Shown here: piece after piece, positions 23,737-33,285 of the stretch
Position numbering within the stretch: the first letter of the stretch is position 1
How the letters are laid out: every line of letters starts with the position of its first letter
Source: Mycobacterium sp. 852014-50255_SCH5639931
GTDB lineage: Bacteria; Actinomycetota; Actinomycetes; Mycobacteriales; Mycobacteriaceae
Length of the DNA: 64,000 bases
Direction of reading: 5' to 3'
Assembly: GCF_001665605.1 (NCBI RefSeq)
Contig: NZ_LZSV01000031.1
Coordinates: forward strand, 124,001 to 188,000
Notes under the pieces: generated by a model
The model's input: the letters and a program-made list of their open reading frames with translations, nothing else
What the model was told of the DNA's origin: nothing
Database searches by the model: none
Position numbers and translations under genes: made by a program

Positions 23737-24911
23737 GGCAGCGAGAACGCGGCCGCCTGCTCGACGATGTTGACCATCACGCGCAGCCCGATCGCCAGGG
23801 CGCGCTCGTCGAGGTCGAACGTCGGCTGGTGCAAATCCAGCTGCGGCCCCTGGCCCGGCCACACGCCCAGGCGCGCCATCGCGCCGGGAATCTCCTCGAG
23901 GTACCAGGAGAAGTCCTCGCCCCCGCCGGACTGACGGGTGTCGGCCAGCGCGTCCGGGCCGATGGCCTCGATCGCGTGGGTGAGGATGCGGGTCGAGACG
24001 TCCTCGTTGACCACCGGCGGCACGCCGCGCCGGTATTGCAGCGTGTGGTCGATGCCCAGCGGCGCCAGCAGCGCCGACACCGTCTCGCGGATGATCTCCT
24101 CGAGGCCCACCCAGGTCTGCCGGCTGGCGGTGCGGACCGTGCCGCCCAGCACACCGCTCTGCGGAATGGCGTTGGCGGCCACCCCCGCGTTGACCGCGCC
24201 CCACACCAGCACGGTGCCGTTGCGCGGGTCGATGCGGCGCGACAACACGCCGGGCAGCCCGGTGATCAGCGTGCCGAGCCCGTAGACCAGGTCGGCGGTC
24301 AGGTGCGGACGGGACGTGTGGCCGCCCGGCGAATGCAGGGTGATCTCGATCTGGTCGGCCGCCGAGGTGATGGGTCCGTGCCGGACCGCGATCTGCCCGA
24401 CCTCGAGCCGGGGGTCGCAGTGCAGGGCGAAGATCCGCGACACCCCGGTGATCGCGCCCGCGGCGATGGCGTCGATCGCGCCGCCGGGCATCAGCTCCTC
24501 GGCGGCCTGGAAGATCAGCCGAACCCCGACCGGCAGCTCCGGCACCGACGCCAGGGTCAGCGCGGTGCCGAGCAGGATCGCGGTATGGGCGTCATGGCCG
24601 CAGGCGTGCGCGACGTTGGGCATGGTGGAGGTGTAGGGCGCGCCGGTCCGCTCGGCCATGGGCAGCGCGTCCATGTCGGCCCGCAGCGCGATTCGCGGCT
24701 CGTGTTCGGGCCCGAGATCGCAGACCAGTCCGGTGCCGCCGGGCAGCACCTTGGGGTTGAGCCCCGCGTCGGCCAGCCGCTCGGCGACGAACTGGGTGGT
24801 GGCGTACTCCTGGCGGCCCAGCTCGGGGTAGCGGTGGATGTGCCGGCGCCATTCGACCAGGTCGTCGTGGTGTACGGCCAGCCAGGAGGAGGCGGCGTCG
24901 GCGAGGCTCAT
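23733..24911 (-). CDS. amiA1: M20-family amidohydrolase AmiA1
   Basis: A 392-residue metal-dependent amidohydrolase or aminoacylase. It has the M20 metal-ligand motif ACGHDAHTAILLG around residue 105, the acidic pair near PGGGTDxSW-like GGGEDFSWYLEEIPG around residue 330, and a central lid domain (HGPITSAADQIEITLHSPGGHTSRP). Family members remove acyl groups from N-acyl amino acids; the exact substrate is unknown. Its ATG overlaps the stop of amiB1 (ATGA), so the pair are translationally coupled, as in Rv3305c-Rv3306c. Confidence 0.92.
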   Translation of the reverse strand: MSLADAASSWLAVHHDDLVEWRRHIHRYPELGRQEYATTQFVAERLADAGLNPKVLPGGTGLVCDLGPEHEPRIALRADMDALPMAERTGAPYTSTMPNVAHACGHDAHTAILLGTALTLASVPELPVGVRLIFQAAEELMPGGAIDAIAAGAITGVSRIFALHCDPRLEVGQIAVRHGPITSAADQIEITLHSPGGHTSRPHLTADLVYGLGTLITGLPGVLSRRIDPRNGTVLVWGAVNAGVAANAIPQSGVLGGTVRTASRQTWVGLEEIIRETVSALLAPLGIDHTLQYRRGVPPVVNEDVSTRILTHAIEAIGPDALADTRQSGGGEDFSWYLEEIPGAMARLGVWPGQGPQLDLHQPTFDLDERALAIGLRVMVNIVEQAAAFSLP

Positions 24912-26089
24912 GCGTGCACCCGCCGTTCCCGCGCAGCCAGCACGCGGTCACGTTCGGCCGGCGTCTGGGCCAGCTGAACCACCGTGCGAGCCAGCATGAT
25001 CGCACCCTCCACGACGGCGCGGTCCCCGCTCGGGCTGGCGGCGGCGGTGGCGAACGCGCGCTGGTGCACCGTGGCGCCGCCGGCGTCGACCCCGACCACC
25101 GGATGGATCCCCGGCAGCACGTGCGTCACGTTGCCCATGTCGGTGCTGCCCATGGGCAGCGCCGCCTCGAACTCGCGGGCCACCGGCTCGCGCCCGAGCC
25201 GGCGCATCTCGTCGCGGAAGACGTCGGCCAGCCATTCGTCGGGCCTGAGTTCGTCGTAGGCGGGTGCCGGGTTGTCGATCTCGTACTCGCAGCCGGTGGC
25301 CAGCGCACCCGCGGCGAAGCACGCATACATCCTGCCCTCCAGCTGTCTCAACGAATCCGACTCGAACGCCCGCATCGCATACTCCAGCGTCGCGTGCCCG
25401 GGGATGACGTTGACCGCCTGGCCGCCATCGGTGACGATCCCGTGCACCAGTTGGCCGGGGGCCAGCTGCTGCCGCAACAGCCCGACGGCCACCTGCGCGA
25501 CAGTGACGGCGTCGGCGGCGTTGATGCCCTGATGCGGCGCGACGGCGGCGTGAGATTCCTTGCCACGGTAGTGCACGGTCGCTTCCGACAGCGCCAGCGA
25601 GCGGGCCGCGGCGATGTCGGCCGGTCCGGGATGCAGCATCACCGCCGCAGCGACGTCATCGAAAACCCCGGCCTGCAGCAGCAGCGCCTTGCCGCCGCCC
25701 ATCTCTTCGGCGGGGGTACCGATCAGCGCCACCCGCAGGCCCAGGTCGTCGGCCACGTCGGCCAGCGCCAGCGCGGTGCCCACCGCCGATGCGGCGATGA
25801 TGTTGTGGCCGCAGGCGTGGCCGATCTCGGGCAGCGCGTCGTATTCGGCGCACACCCCGACGGTCAGCGGCCCGCTGCCGAAGTCGGCGCGAAAGGCGGT
25901 GTCCAGACCGCCCGCGGACGCGGTGATCTCGAAACCGCGTTCGGCGACCAGCGCCTGGGCCTTGGCGCAGCTGCGATGCTCGGCGAACGCCAGCTCGGGC
26001 TCGGCGTGGATGGCGTGGGACAGCTCAACCAGGTCGGAGCCCCGTCGCCGCACGACATCCTCGACGTTGTCCAATGCGGTGGTGGGCAT
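24908..26089 (-). CDS. amiB1: M20-family amidohydrolase AmiB1
   Basis: A 393-residue paralogue of amiA1 with the metal-site motif HACGHNIIAASAVGTALAL, the adjacent PAEEMGGGKALLLQAG with its catalytic Glu pair, and the late motif GSTDMGNVTHVLPGIHP. This subgroup resembles AbgB-type p-aminobenzoyl-glutamate hydrolases, which is family knowledge; the native substrate is not known. It is first in the amiB1-amiA1 pair. The 36-base gap to the cutinase gene on the same strand makes joint transcription possible. Confidence 0.92.
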   Translation of the reverse strand: MPTTALDNVEDVVRRRGSDLVELSHAIHAEPELAFAEHRSCAKAQALVAERGFEITASAGGLDTAFRADFGSGPLTVGVCAEYDALPEIGHACGHNIIAASAVGTALALADVADDLGLRVALIGTPAEEMGGGKALLLQAGVFDDVAAAVMLHPGPADIAAARSLALSEATVHYRGKESHAAVAPHQGINAADAVTVAQVAVGLLRQQLAPGQLVHGIVTDGGQAVNVIPGHATLEYAMRAFESDSLRQLEGRMYACFAAGALATGCEYEIDNPAPAYDELRPDEWLADVFRDEMRRLGREPVAREFEAALPMGSTDMGNVTHVLPGIHPVVGVDAGGATVHQRAFATAAASPSGDRAVVEGAIMLARTVVQLAQTPAERDRVLAARERRVHA

Positions 26090-26125
26090 TCTCGCAGTAT
26101 CCCACCGCGACCTTCACGGCCTCAG

Positions 26126-26791
26126 TTACACCAGTCCGGCGATGAATCCCGCCGCCTGTCCGGGGTAGGGCGGCACACCGTAATCGTGGTGGGCCTCCCG
26201 GTCCCGGCCGCCGACCACGCACACCGGATCACCGGCAACGCAGATGTCGATGGCGCGGCCGGCGAACTGGCCCGCGGTGGACAGGGGCGTGTTGAACCGG
26301 TTGCCGGGATTGCCGAACACCGCCACCGCCGCCACCTTGTTGGCCAGGCCCGGATCCAGCGCCGGAGCCGACCCGAAGTTGCCGATGCGCTCGCCCAGCG
26401 GCGGCACCCCCGCCAGCATCGAGACCGCGGCGGCGCCCTGCGAGAAACCGCCAAGCACCAGCTTCGTCTTCGGGCACTGGTCGGCCATCTCCGCGATGTG
26501 GTCGCGGGCGTCGTTGGCGCCGTCGGCGGTCTGCAGGAAGTTGTAGCTGGCCGGGTAGTTCACCGCGTACGCGTCGACGCTGCGCGAGCCGAGGGCGGGC
26601 TGCAGCGCGGCGAGCAGCGCGTCTCCGGCGACTCCGAGCCCGGGCGGCTCCGCGGTGCCGCGGGCGAAGATGAGCTGAACGTCGGAGCATCCGTCGGCCC
26701 GCGCCGTCGGCACCCGGCCGCCCGCGATCGAAAACAGCGACACCGCAACGGCGACGGCCAGGCCGACCACCTGCCACCTACGAAGTTTCAT
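26126..26791 (-). CDS. Secreted cutinase-family esterase
   Basis: A 221-residue exported serine esterase. The signal peptide is MKLRRWQVVGLAVAVAVSLFS with likely cleavage after ARA, just before the cutinase start DGCSDVQLIFARGTAEPPG. The nucleophile is in VLGGFSQGAAAV, and the Asp/His pair lies in CVAGDPVCV and AHHDYGV. Four cysteines fit two disulfides, typical of the family. Mycobacterial cutinases act on lipid or polyester substrates outside the cell. I prefer ATG 26791 for a normal signal peptide; a GTG at 26806 would add five residues. It is placed between amiB1 and deoD, where M. tuberculosis lacks it as far as I recall. Confidence 0.92.
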   Translation of the reverse strand: MKLRRWQVVGLAVAVAVSLFSIAGGRVPTARADGCSDVQLIFARGTAEPPGLGVAGDALLAALQPALGSRSVDAYAVNYPASYNFLQTADGANDARDHIAEMADQCPKTKLVLGGFSQGAAAVSMLAGVPPLGERIGNFGSAPALDPGLANKVAAVAVFGNPGNRFNTPLSTAGQFAGRAIDICVAGDPVCVVGGRDREAHHDYGVPPYPGQAAGFIAGLV

Positions 26792-26847
26792 GCGGCAGAT
26801 TTTCACATATGCCGGCGCGGGCCGTCGCGGCGCTAAGCTCCCCGACT

Positions 26848-27654
26848 GTGAGCGACCCCGCGTCCGACCCCACCGAACTGGCGCGACTGGCGGCGCAGGT
26901 CATCGCTGAGCGCACCGGCGTGCCCGCGCACGACGTCGCCATCGTGCTCGGATCGGGATGGCGCCCGGCCGTCGCCGCCCTCGGCTCCCCGACCGCCGTG
27001 CTGCCCCAGGCCGACGTGCCCGGGTTCGCGCCACCGACCGCCGTCGGGCACACCGGCGAGCTGATCTCGACGCGCATCGGCGAGCGCCGGGTGCTGGTGC
27101 TGGTCGGTCGGGTGCACGCCTACGAGGGTCACGACCTGTGCCACGTGGTGCATCCGGTGCGGGCGGCCTGCGCGGCCGGGGCGCGCATCGTCGTGCTCAC
27201 CAACGCGGCCGGCGGCCTGCGGCTCGACCTGGCGGTCGGCCAGCCGGTGCTGATCAGCGACCACCTCAACCTGACCGCCCGCTCGCCGTTGGTCGGCCCG
27301 CAGTTCGTGGACCTGACCGACGCCTACGCGCCGCGGCTGCGGGACCTCGCTCGCCAGGGCGACCCCGGGCTCACCGAGGGCGTCTACGCCGGCCTGCCGG
27401 GGCCGCACTATGAGACCCCCGCCGAGGTGCGCATGCTGCGGGCGCTGGGCGCCGACCTGGTCGGCATGTCGACCGTGCACGAGACCATCGCGGCCCGGGC
27501 GGCCGGCGCCGAGGTGCTGGGGGTGTCGTTGGTCACCAACGCGGCCGCCGGGATCAGCGGCGAGCCGCTGAGCCACGCGGAAGTGCTCGCCGCCGGCGCC
27601 GCGTCCGCCAGCCGAATGGGCGCGCTGCTGGCCGACGTCGTAGCCCGGTTCTGA
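26848..27654 (+). CDS. deoD: Purine nucleoside phosphorylase
   Basis: A 268-residue trimeric-type PNP that splits purine nucleosides with phosphate to give base and ribose-1-phosphate. Visible motifs are VAIVLGSGW with phosphate-site Ser, GRVHAYEGHD, TNAAGGL, YAGLPGPHYETPAEVRML and GVSLVTNAAAG. The GTG at 26848 gives the family length; an in-frame ATG 39 bases upstream lies in the divergent promoter region. It abuts pmmB, whose ATG follows its stop by one base, as in Rv3307-Rv3308, so ribose-1-phosphate can be passed to the mutase. Confidence 0.95.
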   Translation: MSDPASDPTELARLAAQVIAERTGVPAHDVAIVLGSGWRPAVAALGSPTAVLPQADVPGFAPPTAVGHTGELISTRIGERRVLVLVGRVHAYEGHDLCHVVHPVRAACAAGARIVVLTNAAGGLRLDLAVGQPVLISDHLNLTARSPLVGPQFVDLTDAYAPRLRDLARQGDPGLTEGVYAGLPGPHYETPAEVRMLRALGADLVGMSTVHETIAARAAGAEVLGVSLVTNAAAGISGEPLSHAEVLAAGAASASRMGALLADVVARF

Positions 27655-27655
27655 G

Positions 27656-29293
27656 ATGAAGCCCGAGGAGTGGCGGCGATCCGCGCCCCCCGGCCACGCC
27701 GGGCTTGCGATCGCCGCGGCGGAGTGGATCGCACACGATCCCGACCCGGCGACGGCCGCCGAACTCGCGGCGTGCGGTCCCGACGAGCTCGCCGCGCGTT
27801 TTGCCCACCCGCTCACATTCGGCACCGCCGGCCTGCGCGGTCCGGTGCGCGCCGGTCCCGACGCCATGAACGTGGCGGTGGTGTCGCGCGCCACCTGGGC
27901 GGTGGCGCGGGTGCTCGACGGGCGCGGCCTTGCCGGCAGGCCGGTGATCGTCGGGCGCGACTCCCGGCACGGCTCCGCCGTTTTCGCCACCGTCACCGCC
28001 GAAGTGCTTGCCGCCCAGGGCTTCTCGGTGCTGCTGCTGCCCGGGCCGGTGCCGACGCCGGTGGTCGCGTTCGCCGTACGCCACACCGGCGCCGCCGCCG
28101 GGATACAGATCACCGCCTCGCACAACCCGCCGACCGACAACGGCTACAAGGTCTACACGGACGGCGGAATCCAGATCGTCTCCCCCACCGACCGCGAGAT
28201 CGAGGCCGCGATCGCCGCCGCTCCCCCGGCCGACGAAATCCGCCGAGCTCCGGTGCAACCCGCCGTCACCGATTTGGTCGAGCGCTACATCGCGCGGGCC
28301 GCCGCGGTGCGGCGCGGCACCGGTTCGGTGCGGGTGGCTCTGACCCCGCTGCACGGGGTGGGGGGCGCCGCGGTCGTGGAAGCGTTGCAACGCGCCGGCT
28401 TCGGGCAGGTGCACACCGTGGGAGCGCAGTTCGCGCCGGACCCCGACTTTCCCACCGTCGCCTTCCCCAATCCCGAGGAGCCCGGCGCCACGGACGCGCT
28501 ACTCGCGTTGGCCGCGGAGGTCGCCGCCGACGTCGCGATCGCGCTCGACCCCGACGCCGACCGATGCGCGGTCGGTGTCCCCACCGGCTCGGGCTGGCGC
28601 ATGCTGTCTGGGGACGAAACCGGTTGGCTGCTGGGCGATTACATCTTGTCGCGGGTCGCCGATCCCCGAGCGGCGGTGGTGGCCAGCACCGTGGTGTCAT
28701 CACGGATGCTGGCGGCCATCGCGCGCCGGTACGGGGCCACCCACGTCGAAACCCTCACCGGCTTCAAGTGGCTGGCGCGCGCCGACGCCGACCTGCCGGG
28801 CGGCACGCTGGTGTACGCCTACGAGGAGGCGATCGGGCACTGCGTCGACCCGGACGCCGTGCGCGACAAGGACGGCATCAGCGCCGCGGTGCTGGTGTGC
28901 GATCTGGTGGCCGCGCTCAAAGACCAGGGCCGTTCGGTTTCCGACGCGCTCGACGAGCTCGCCCGGCGGTACGGCGTGCACGACGTCGCGGCGGTGTCGC
29001 GCCGCGTCGCCGACGCCGCCGAGGCCGCCGAGCTGATGCGGCGGCTGCGCGAGACGCCACCGGAGACGCTGGCCGGGTTCACCGCGACCGTCACCGACAT
29101 CGTCGACGCGCTGATCTTCACCGGCGGCGACGACGACGCGTCGGTCAGGCTGGTGGTGCGGCCTTCCGGGACGGAGCCGAAGCTGAAGTGCTACATCGAG
29201 GTTCGCTGCGCGGTGACCGGCGAGCTGGATGACACCCGACAGCGGGCCAGGGCGGTGCGGGACGAGCTGGTGTCCTCGGCGCAGAGCTGGTGA
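27656..29293 (+). CDS. pmmB: Phosphomannomutase/phosphopentomutase PmmB
   Basis: A 545-residue alpha-D-phosphohexomutase. The phospho-Ser motif is ITASHNPPTDNGYK, the metal loop DPDADRCAVG (family usually DGDADR), the sugar-specificity loop YAYEEAIGH, and the phosphate-binding loop VVRPSGTEPKLKCY. It interconverts sugar 1- and 6-phosphates, or pentose 1- and 5-phosphates. Its position directly behind deoD, one base after its stop, favours a role with ribose-1-phosphate. Its stop is one base short of the convergent upp stop, leaving no space for a separate terminator. Confidence 0.93.
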   Translation: MKPEEWRRSAPPGHAGLAIAAAEWIAHDPDPATAAELAACGPDELAARFAHPLTFGTAGLRGPVRAGPDAMNVAVVSRATWAVARVLDGRGLAGRPVIVGRDSRHGSAVFATVTAEVLAAQGFSVLLLPGPVPTPVVAFAVRHTGAAAGIQITASHNPPTDNGYKVYTDGGIQIVSPTDREIEAAIAAAPPADEIRRAPVQPAVTDLVERYIARAAAVRRGTGSVRVALTPLHGVGGAAVVEALQRAGFGQVHTVGAQFAPDPDFPTVAFPNPEEPGATDALLALAAEVAADVAIALDPDADRCAVGVPTGSGWRMLSGDETGWLLGDYILSRVADPRAAVVASTVVSSRMLAAIARRYGATHVETLTGFKWLARADADLPGGTLVYAYEEAIGHCVDPDAVRDKDGISAAVLVCDLVAALKDQGRSVSDALDELARRYGVHDVAAVSRRVADAAEAAELMRRLRETPPETLAGFTATVTDIVDALIFTGGDDDASVRLVVRPSGTEPKLKCYIEVRCAVTGELDDTRQRARAVRDELVSSAQSW

Positions 29294-29294
29294 G

Positions 29295-29918
29295 TTAGCG
29301 CGGCCCGTATTGACGGTCGCCCGCGTCGCCGAGACCCGGCACGATGTAGGCGTTCTCGTTGAGCCCGTCGTCGACCGCCACGGTGAACAGGCGCGCCTCG
29401 GGCGCCTTCTTCTCAAGCGCGGCAACGCCTTCGGGTGCGGCCACCGCGCACAACACCGTGATGTCGGTCGCACCGCGCTCCAGCAGCAGGCCGACGGTGT
29501 ACTGCAACGACCCGCCGGTGGCCAGCATCGGATCCATGACGAACACCGGCAGACCGGCCAGCTCGTCGGGCAGCGACTCGAAATACCCAGTCGCCCGATG
29601 GGTTTCCTCGTCGCGGGCCACGCCGACGAATCCGACCCGGGCTTGCGGCAGGAGCGCGAGCGCCTGGTCCACCATGCCCAGTCCGGCCCGCAGCACCGGC
29701 ACCAGCAGGGGCGGTTTGGCCAGCCGCACTCCCTGCGTCTCGGCCAGCGGCGTGCGGACCGGAAAGGTCTCTCGGGGCGCGTCCCGGGTGGCCTCGTAGA
29801 TCAGCATGGCGGTCAGATCCCGCAACGCCGCCCGAAAACCCTCGTTGTCGGTGCGTTCGTCGCGCATCGTCGTCAGCCGGGCGACCGCCAGCGGGTGATC
29901 GACAACGCGCACCTCCAC
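29295..29918 (-). CDS. upp: Uracil phosphoribosyltransferase
   Basis: A 207-residue salvage enzyme making UMP from uracil and PRPP. It has the PRPP-binding motif VFVMDPMLATGGSLQ, the uracil-contact end NENAYIVPGLGDAGDRQYG, and PVLRAGLGMVD. The GTG at 29918 (VEVRVVDHPLAVARL) gives the usual 207-residue length; an ATG at 29951 would add 11 residues. It is divergent from sapM and convergent with pmmB, the same order as Rv3308-Rv3310. Together with cdd, deoA, add and deoD it completes nucleoside recovery in this window. Confidence 0.95.
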   Translation of the reverse strand: MEVRVVDHPLAVARLTTMRDERTDNEGFRAALRDLTAMLIYEATRDAPRETFPVRTPLAETQGVRLAKPPLLVPVLRAGLGMVDQALALLPQARVGFVGVARDEETHRATGYFESLPDELAGLPVFVMDPMLATGGSLQYTVGLLLERGATDITVLCAVAAPEGVAALEKKAPEARLFTVAVDDGLNENAYIVPGLGDAGDRQYGPR

Positions 29919-30023
29919 GGTGTTCGACCTTATATAACGATCCGGCCGCATTTCGCTAACGCCCCGCTGAAGCCGCCCGCGTCGCCACAGGCGGCGCGCC
30001 GGGTCGACCCATATGCTCCCGTA

Positions 30024-30914
30024 GTGCTGAGCGGAATCACGGGTTCAACAGGGTTGACGGGCAGGGCATTTCGAGTCTTTGGGCTGCTCGGCGCGATGAC
30101 CTTGGTCGCGTTGGCGGCCAGCCCGCTGACTCCGCGGATAGGCCTTGTGGCAGCGGCCATTCCGCAACCCGCGCACATCGTGATCGTGGTGGAGGAGAAC
30201 CGCTCCGAAAACGGCATCATCGGCAACAAGTCGGCACCCTTCATCACCGCGCTGGCCGCGGGTGGGGCCAACATGGTCCAGTCGTTCGCCGAAACGCACC
30301 CCAGCGAGCCGAATTACCTGGCGCTCTTCGCCGGCAACACCTTCGGGGTGACCACGGACCAGTGCCCGGTCAACGGCGGCGCCGCGCCCAACCTGGGCTC
30401 CGAATTGCTGGCCGCGGGCCACACATTCGTCGGCTTCGCCGAAGGCCTGCCCGCGGTCGGCTCGCCGGCGTGCAGCGCCGGCAAGTACGCGCGCAAACAC
30501 GTGCCCTGGGCCAACTTCACCAACGTGCCGCCGGCGAACTCGCTGCCGTTCTCCGCCTTCCCGATGGGCAACTACGCCAGCCTGCCCACCGTGTCGTTCG
30601 TCATCCCCAACAACGACAACAACATGCACGACGGCTCCATCGCTCAGGCGGACGCCTGGCTGAACCGCCAGCTGTCGGGCTACGCCAATTGGGCGGCGGC
30701 CAACAACAGCGTGCTGATCGTGACGTTCGACGAGGACGACGGCGGGACGCGAAACCAGATCCCCACGATCTTTTACGGCGCGCACGTCCGTCCCGGCAAT
30801 TACAGCGAACAGATCAACCACTACAACGTGCTGTCCACGATCGAGCAGATGTACGGCCTGCCCAAAACCGGATACGCGGCCAGCGCGCCACCGATCACCG
30901 ATATCTGGGGCTAG
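30024..30914 (+). CDS. sapM: Secreted acid phosphatase SapM
   Basis: A 296-residue exported phosphatase (GTG start) with a long N-terminal signal or anchor (VFGLLGAMTLVALAASPL) and a conserved mature domain: HIVIVVEENRSENGIIGN, ETHPSEPNYLALFAGNTFG, NGGAAPNLGSELL, YARKHVPWANFTNV, VIPNNDNNMHDGS, VTFDEDDGG and APPITDIWG. The acidic and His residues here fit the metal-dependent phosphoesterase fold. In M. tuberculosis SapM (Rv3310) is secreted, dephosphorylates phosphatidylinositol 3-phosphate and helps block phagosome maturation. Near-complete motif conservation suggests the same activity here. Confidence 0.94.
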   Translation: MLSGITGSTGLTGRAFRVFGLLGAMTLVALAASPLTPRIGLVAAAIPQPAHIVIVVEENRSENGIIGNKSAPFITALAAGGANMVQSFAETHPSEPNYLALFAGNTFGVTTDQCPVNGGAAPNLGSELLAAGHTFVGFAEGLPAVGSPACSAGKYARKHVPWANFTNVPPANSLPFSAFPMGNYASLPTVSFVIPNNDNNMHDGSIAQADAWLNRQLSGYANWAAANNSVLIVTFDEDDGGTRNQIPTIFYGAHVRPGNYSEQINHYNVLSTIEQMYGLPKTGYAASAPPITDIWG

Positions 30915-30963
30915 CCGCTCCCGACGGCAGGCCCCCTCCCCGGCCGTCGCTATTGTGTGCCGC

Positions 30964-32256
30964 ATGGCTGCTGACCTCGTGCCCATTCGCCTGAGCCTCT
31001 CCGACGGTGACCGCTACACCGTGTGGGCGCCCCGCTGGCGGGACGCCGGCGACGAGTGGGAGGCGTTCCTGGGCAAGGACGAGGACCTGTATGTCTTCTC
31101 CTCCGTCGCCGACCTGGTCGCGTTCGTGCGCTCGGACACCGACAACGACCTGGTTGACCACCCGGCGTGGAAGGACCTGACCGCGGCGCACGCGCACAAG
31201 TTCGCACCGGCCGCCGACAAGCAGTTCGATCTGGTCGCGGTCGAGGAGCTGGTGTCGGAGAAGCCGACCGAGGAGTCGGTGAGCGGGCTGGCCCGCACGC
31301 TGGCGCTCGTCTCGTCCATCGGGTCGGTGTGCGAGCTCGCGGCGGTCTCGAAGTTCTTCAACGGCAATCCCACGTTGGGCACCGTGTCGGGCGGGATCGA
31401 CCACTTCAGCGGCAAGGCCGGCCTCAAACGCTGGAACGCGCTCGGCGAGATCATCGGGCGCAGCTGGGACGACGTGCTCAGCGCGATCGAAGACATCGTC
31501 ACCACCCCCGAGGTGGACACCAAGCTGTCGGCCAAGGCCGCCGACGAGCTGGCCGAAGAGCCCGAGGAAGAAGAAGCAGACGACACCGAGGCCGTCGCCG
31601 AGGCCGACGAGGACGCCGACGAGGACGTCGACGACGAGGCCGACGAGCCCGTGGAGGCCGACGCCGAGGAACCCCGCGCGGCCGTGGACACCGTGATCCT
31701 GGGAAGCGACGAGGATTTCTGGCAGCAGGTGGGCATCGATCCGGTTCGGATCATGACGAGTTCGGGCACCTTCTACACCCTGCGGTGCTACCTCGACGAC
31801 CGCCCGATCTTCCTGGGCCGCAACGGGCGCATCAGCGTGTTCACCTCCGAGCGGGCGCTGGCCCGCTACCTCGCCGACGAGCACGACCACGACCTGGCCG
31901 ACCTGAGCACCTACGACGACATCCGCACCGCCGCCACCGACGGTTCGCTGGAAGTCAAGGTCACCGAGGACAACATCTACGTGCTCAGCGGGCTGGCCGA
32001 CGACATCGCCGACGGGCCGGACGCCGTGGACCGCGACCAGCTGGACCTGGCCGTCGAACTGCTCCGCGACATCGGCGACTACTCGGAGGAAGGCACGGTC
32101 GACAAGGCGCTGGAGACGGGCCGCCCGCTGGGCAAGCTGGTGGCCTACGTGCTCGAGCCCGGCTCGGTCGGCAAGCCCTCGGCGCCGTACGCCGCGGCGG
32201 TGCGGGAATGGGAGAACTTGGAGCAATTCGTCGACGGCCGGCTCAGGCGCGAATAG
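30964..32256 (+). CDS. Conserved mycobacterial protein (Rv3311-like)
   Basis: A 430-residue cytosolic protein from ATG 30964 (MAADLVPIRLSLSDGDRYTV). It has two similar halves: N-terminal YTVWAPRWRDAGDEWEAFLGKDEDLYVF and C-terminal YTLRCYLDDRPIFLGRNGRISVF, each followed by an FxSxxxLxxxL-type helix. They are joined by a very acidic linker of about 45 residues (about 198-242, mostly Glu, Asp and Ala). It matches M. tuberculosis Rv3311 in sequence and place after sapM. The function is unknown. The internal duplication suggests a dimer-like binding scaffold. Confidence 0.88.
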   Translation: MAADLVPIRLSLSDGDRYTVWAPRWRDAGDEWEAFLGKDEDLYVFSSVADLVAFVRSDTDNDLVDHPAWKDLTAAHAHKFAPAADKQFDLVAVEELVSEKPTEESVSGLARTLALVSSIGSVCELAAVSKFFNGNPTLGTVSGGIDHFSGKAGLKRWNALGEIIGRSWDDVLSAIEDIVTTPEVDTKLSAKAADELAEEPEEEEADDTEAVAEADEDADEDVDDEADEPVEADAEEPRAAVDTVILGSDEDFWQQVGIDPVRIMTSSGTFYTLRCYLDDRPIFLGRNGRISVFTSERALARYLADEHDHDLADLSTYDDIRTAATDGSLEVKVTEDNIYVLSGLADDIADGPDAVDRDQLDLAVELLRDIGDYSEEGTVDKALETGRPLGKLVAYVLEPGSVGKPSAPYAAAVREWENLEQFVDGRLRRE

Positions 32257-32297
32257 CCCCCGTTTGACGGGCCCCCGCGTCTCCTCTTTACTGGCGG

Positions 32298-33281
32298 GTG
32301 TCGCTTCCCGGGATCGGCCCGTTACCGCTGTACGGCTTTCAACGCCCGGGCATGCTGTTGTTCGGTTTGCTCCCGCTGGCTCTGCTCGCGGTCTACCTCC
32401 TCGTCCAGGCTCGCCGCCGGCGCCGGCTGCGACGGTTCACCGAGGCGACCGTGCCACAGTCGCCGACGCGGCACATTCCGATCGCCGTCTCACTGCTCAG
32501 CCTGGTCCTGCTGACCATCGCGCTGGCCACCCCGACCCACGACATGCGCATCCCGCGCAACCGGGCCGTCATCGTGCTGGTCATCGACATGTCGCAGTCC
32601 ATGCGGGCAACCGACGTCCCACCGAACCGGCTCAAGGCCGCCGAGGAGGCGGCCAGCCAGTTCGCCAGCCAGCTCACGCCCGGCATCAACCTCGGGCTGG
32701 TGGGCTTCGCGGGCACGCCGTACCTGCTGGTGCCGCCGACGCCGCAGCACCAGGCGACCATCGACGCCCTGAAGAAACTCGACTTCGCCGACAGCACGGC
32801 CACCGGCGAGGCCATCTTCACCGCCCTGCACGCGGTGAGCGCTACCGCGATCACCGGAGGCGACACCCCGCCGCCGGCCCGCATCGTGCTGCTCTCCGAC
32901 GGCAAGGAGAACAAGCCGTCCAACCCCAGCGATCCGCATGACGGGGTCTACACCGCGGCGCGGCTGGCCCGCGACGAAGGGGTGCCCATCTCGACGATCT
33001 CGTTCGGCACCAAGACCGGCGAGATCGAGATGGACGGGCAGCGGGTCGCCGTCCCGGTCGCGACGGACCAGATGAAGATGATCGCCAAGCTGTCCGGCGG
33101 GCAGTCGTACACCGCCAGCAACGTCGCCGAGCTCTCCAAGAGCTACAACGCGATCGAGAAGGACATCGGCTACCGCACGGTGCCGGGACCGGGCAGCGCC
33201 GGGTGGTTGCGCCTGGGCGTCATCACCGCCCTGATCGCGACGGCGCTGGCGCTGCTGATCAACCGGCGGCTCCCGGTCTGA
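32298..33281 (+). CDS. VWA-domain membrane protein (Rv1481/UPF0353-like), forward copy
   Basis: A 327-residue protein (GTG start) with two N-terminal membrane helices (about 15-36 and 60-80), a von Willebrand A domain with the metal-ion site DMSQSMRATDVPP, then TATGEAIFTAL and PPPARIVLLSDGKEN, and a C-terminal membrane helix ending NRRLPV. It belongs to the UPF0353 family typified by Rv1481, usually found near MoxR ATPases, but no MoxR gene is near here. It lies tail to tail with a paralogue, four bases apart. Its substrate or partner is unknown. Confidence 0.9.
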   Translation: MSLPGIGPLPLYGFQRPGMLLFGLLPLALLAVYLLVQARRRRRLRRFTEATVPQSPTRHIPIAVSLLSLVLLTIALATPTHDMRIPRNRAVIVLVIDMSQSMRATDVPPNRLKAAEEAASQFASQLTPGINLGLVGFAGTPYLLVPPTPQHQATIDALKKLDFADSTATGEAIFTALHAVSATAITGGDTPPPARIVLLSDGKENKPSNPSDPHDGVYTAARLARDEGVPISTISFGTKTGEIEMDGQRVAVPVATDQMKMIAKLSGGQSYTASNVAELSKSYNAIEKDIGYRTVPGPGSAGWLRLGVITALIATALALLINRRLPV

Positions 33282-33285
33282 TCGC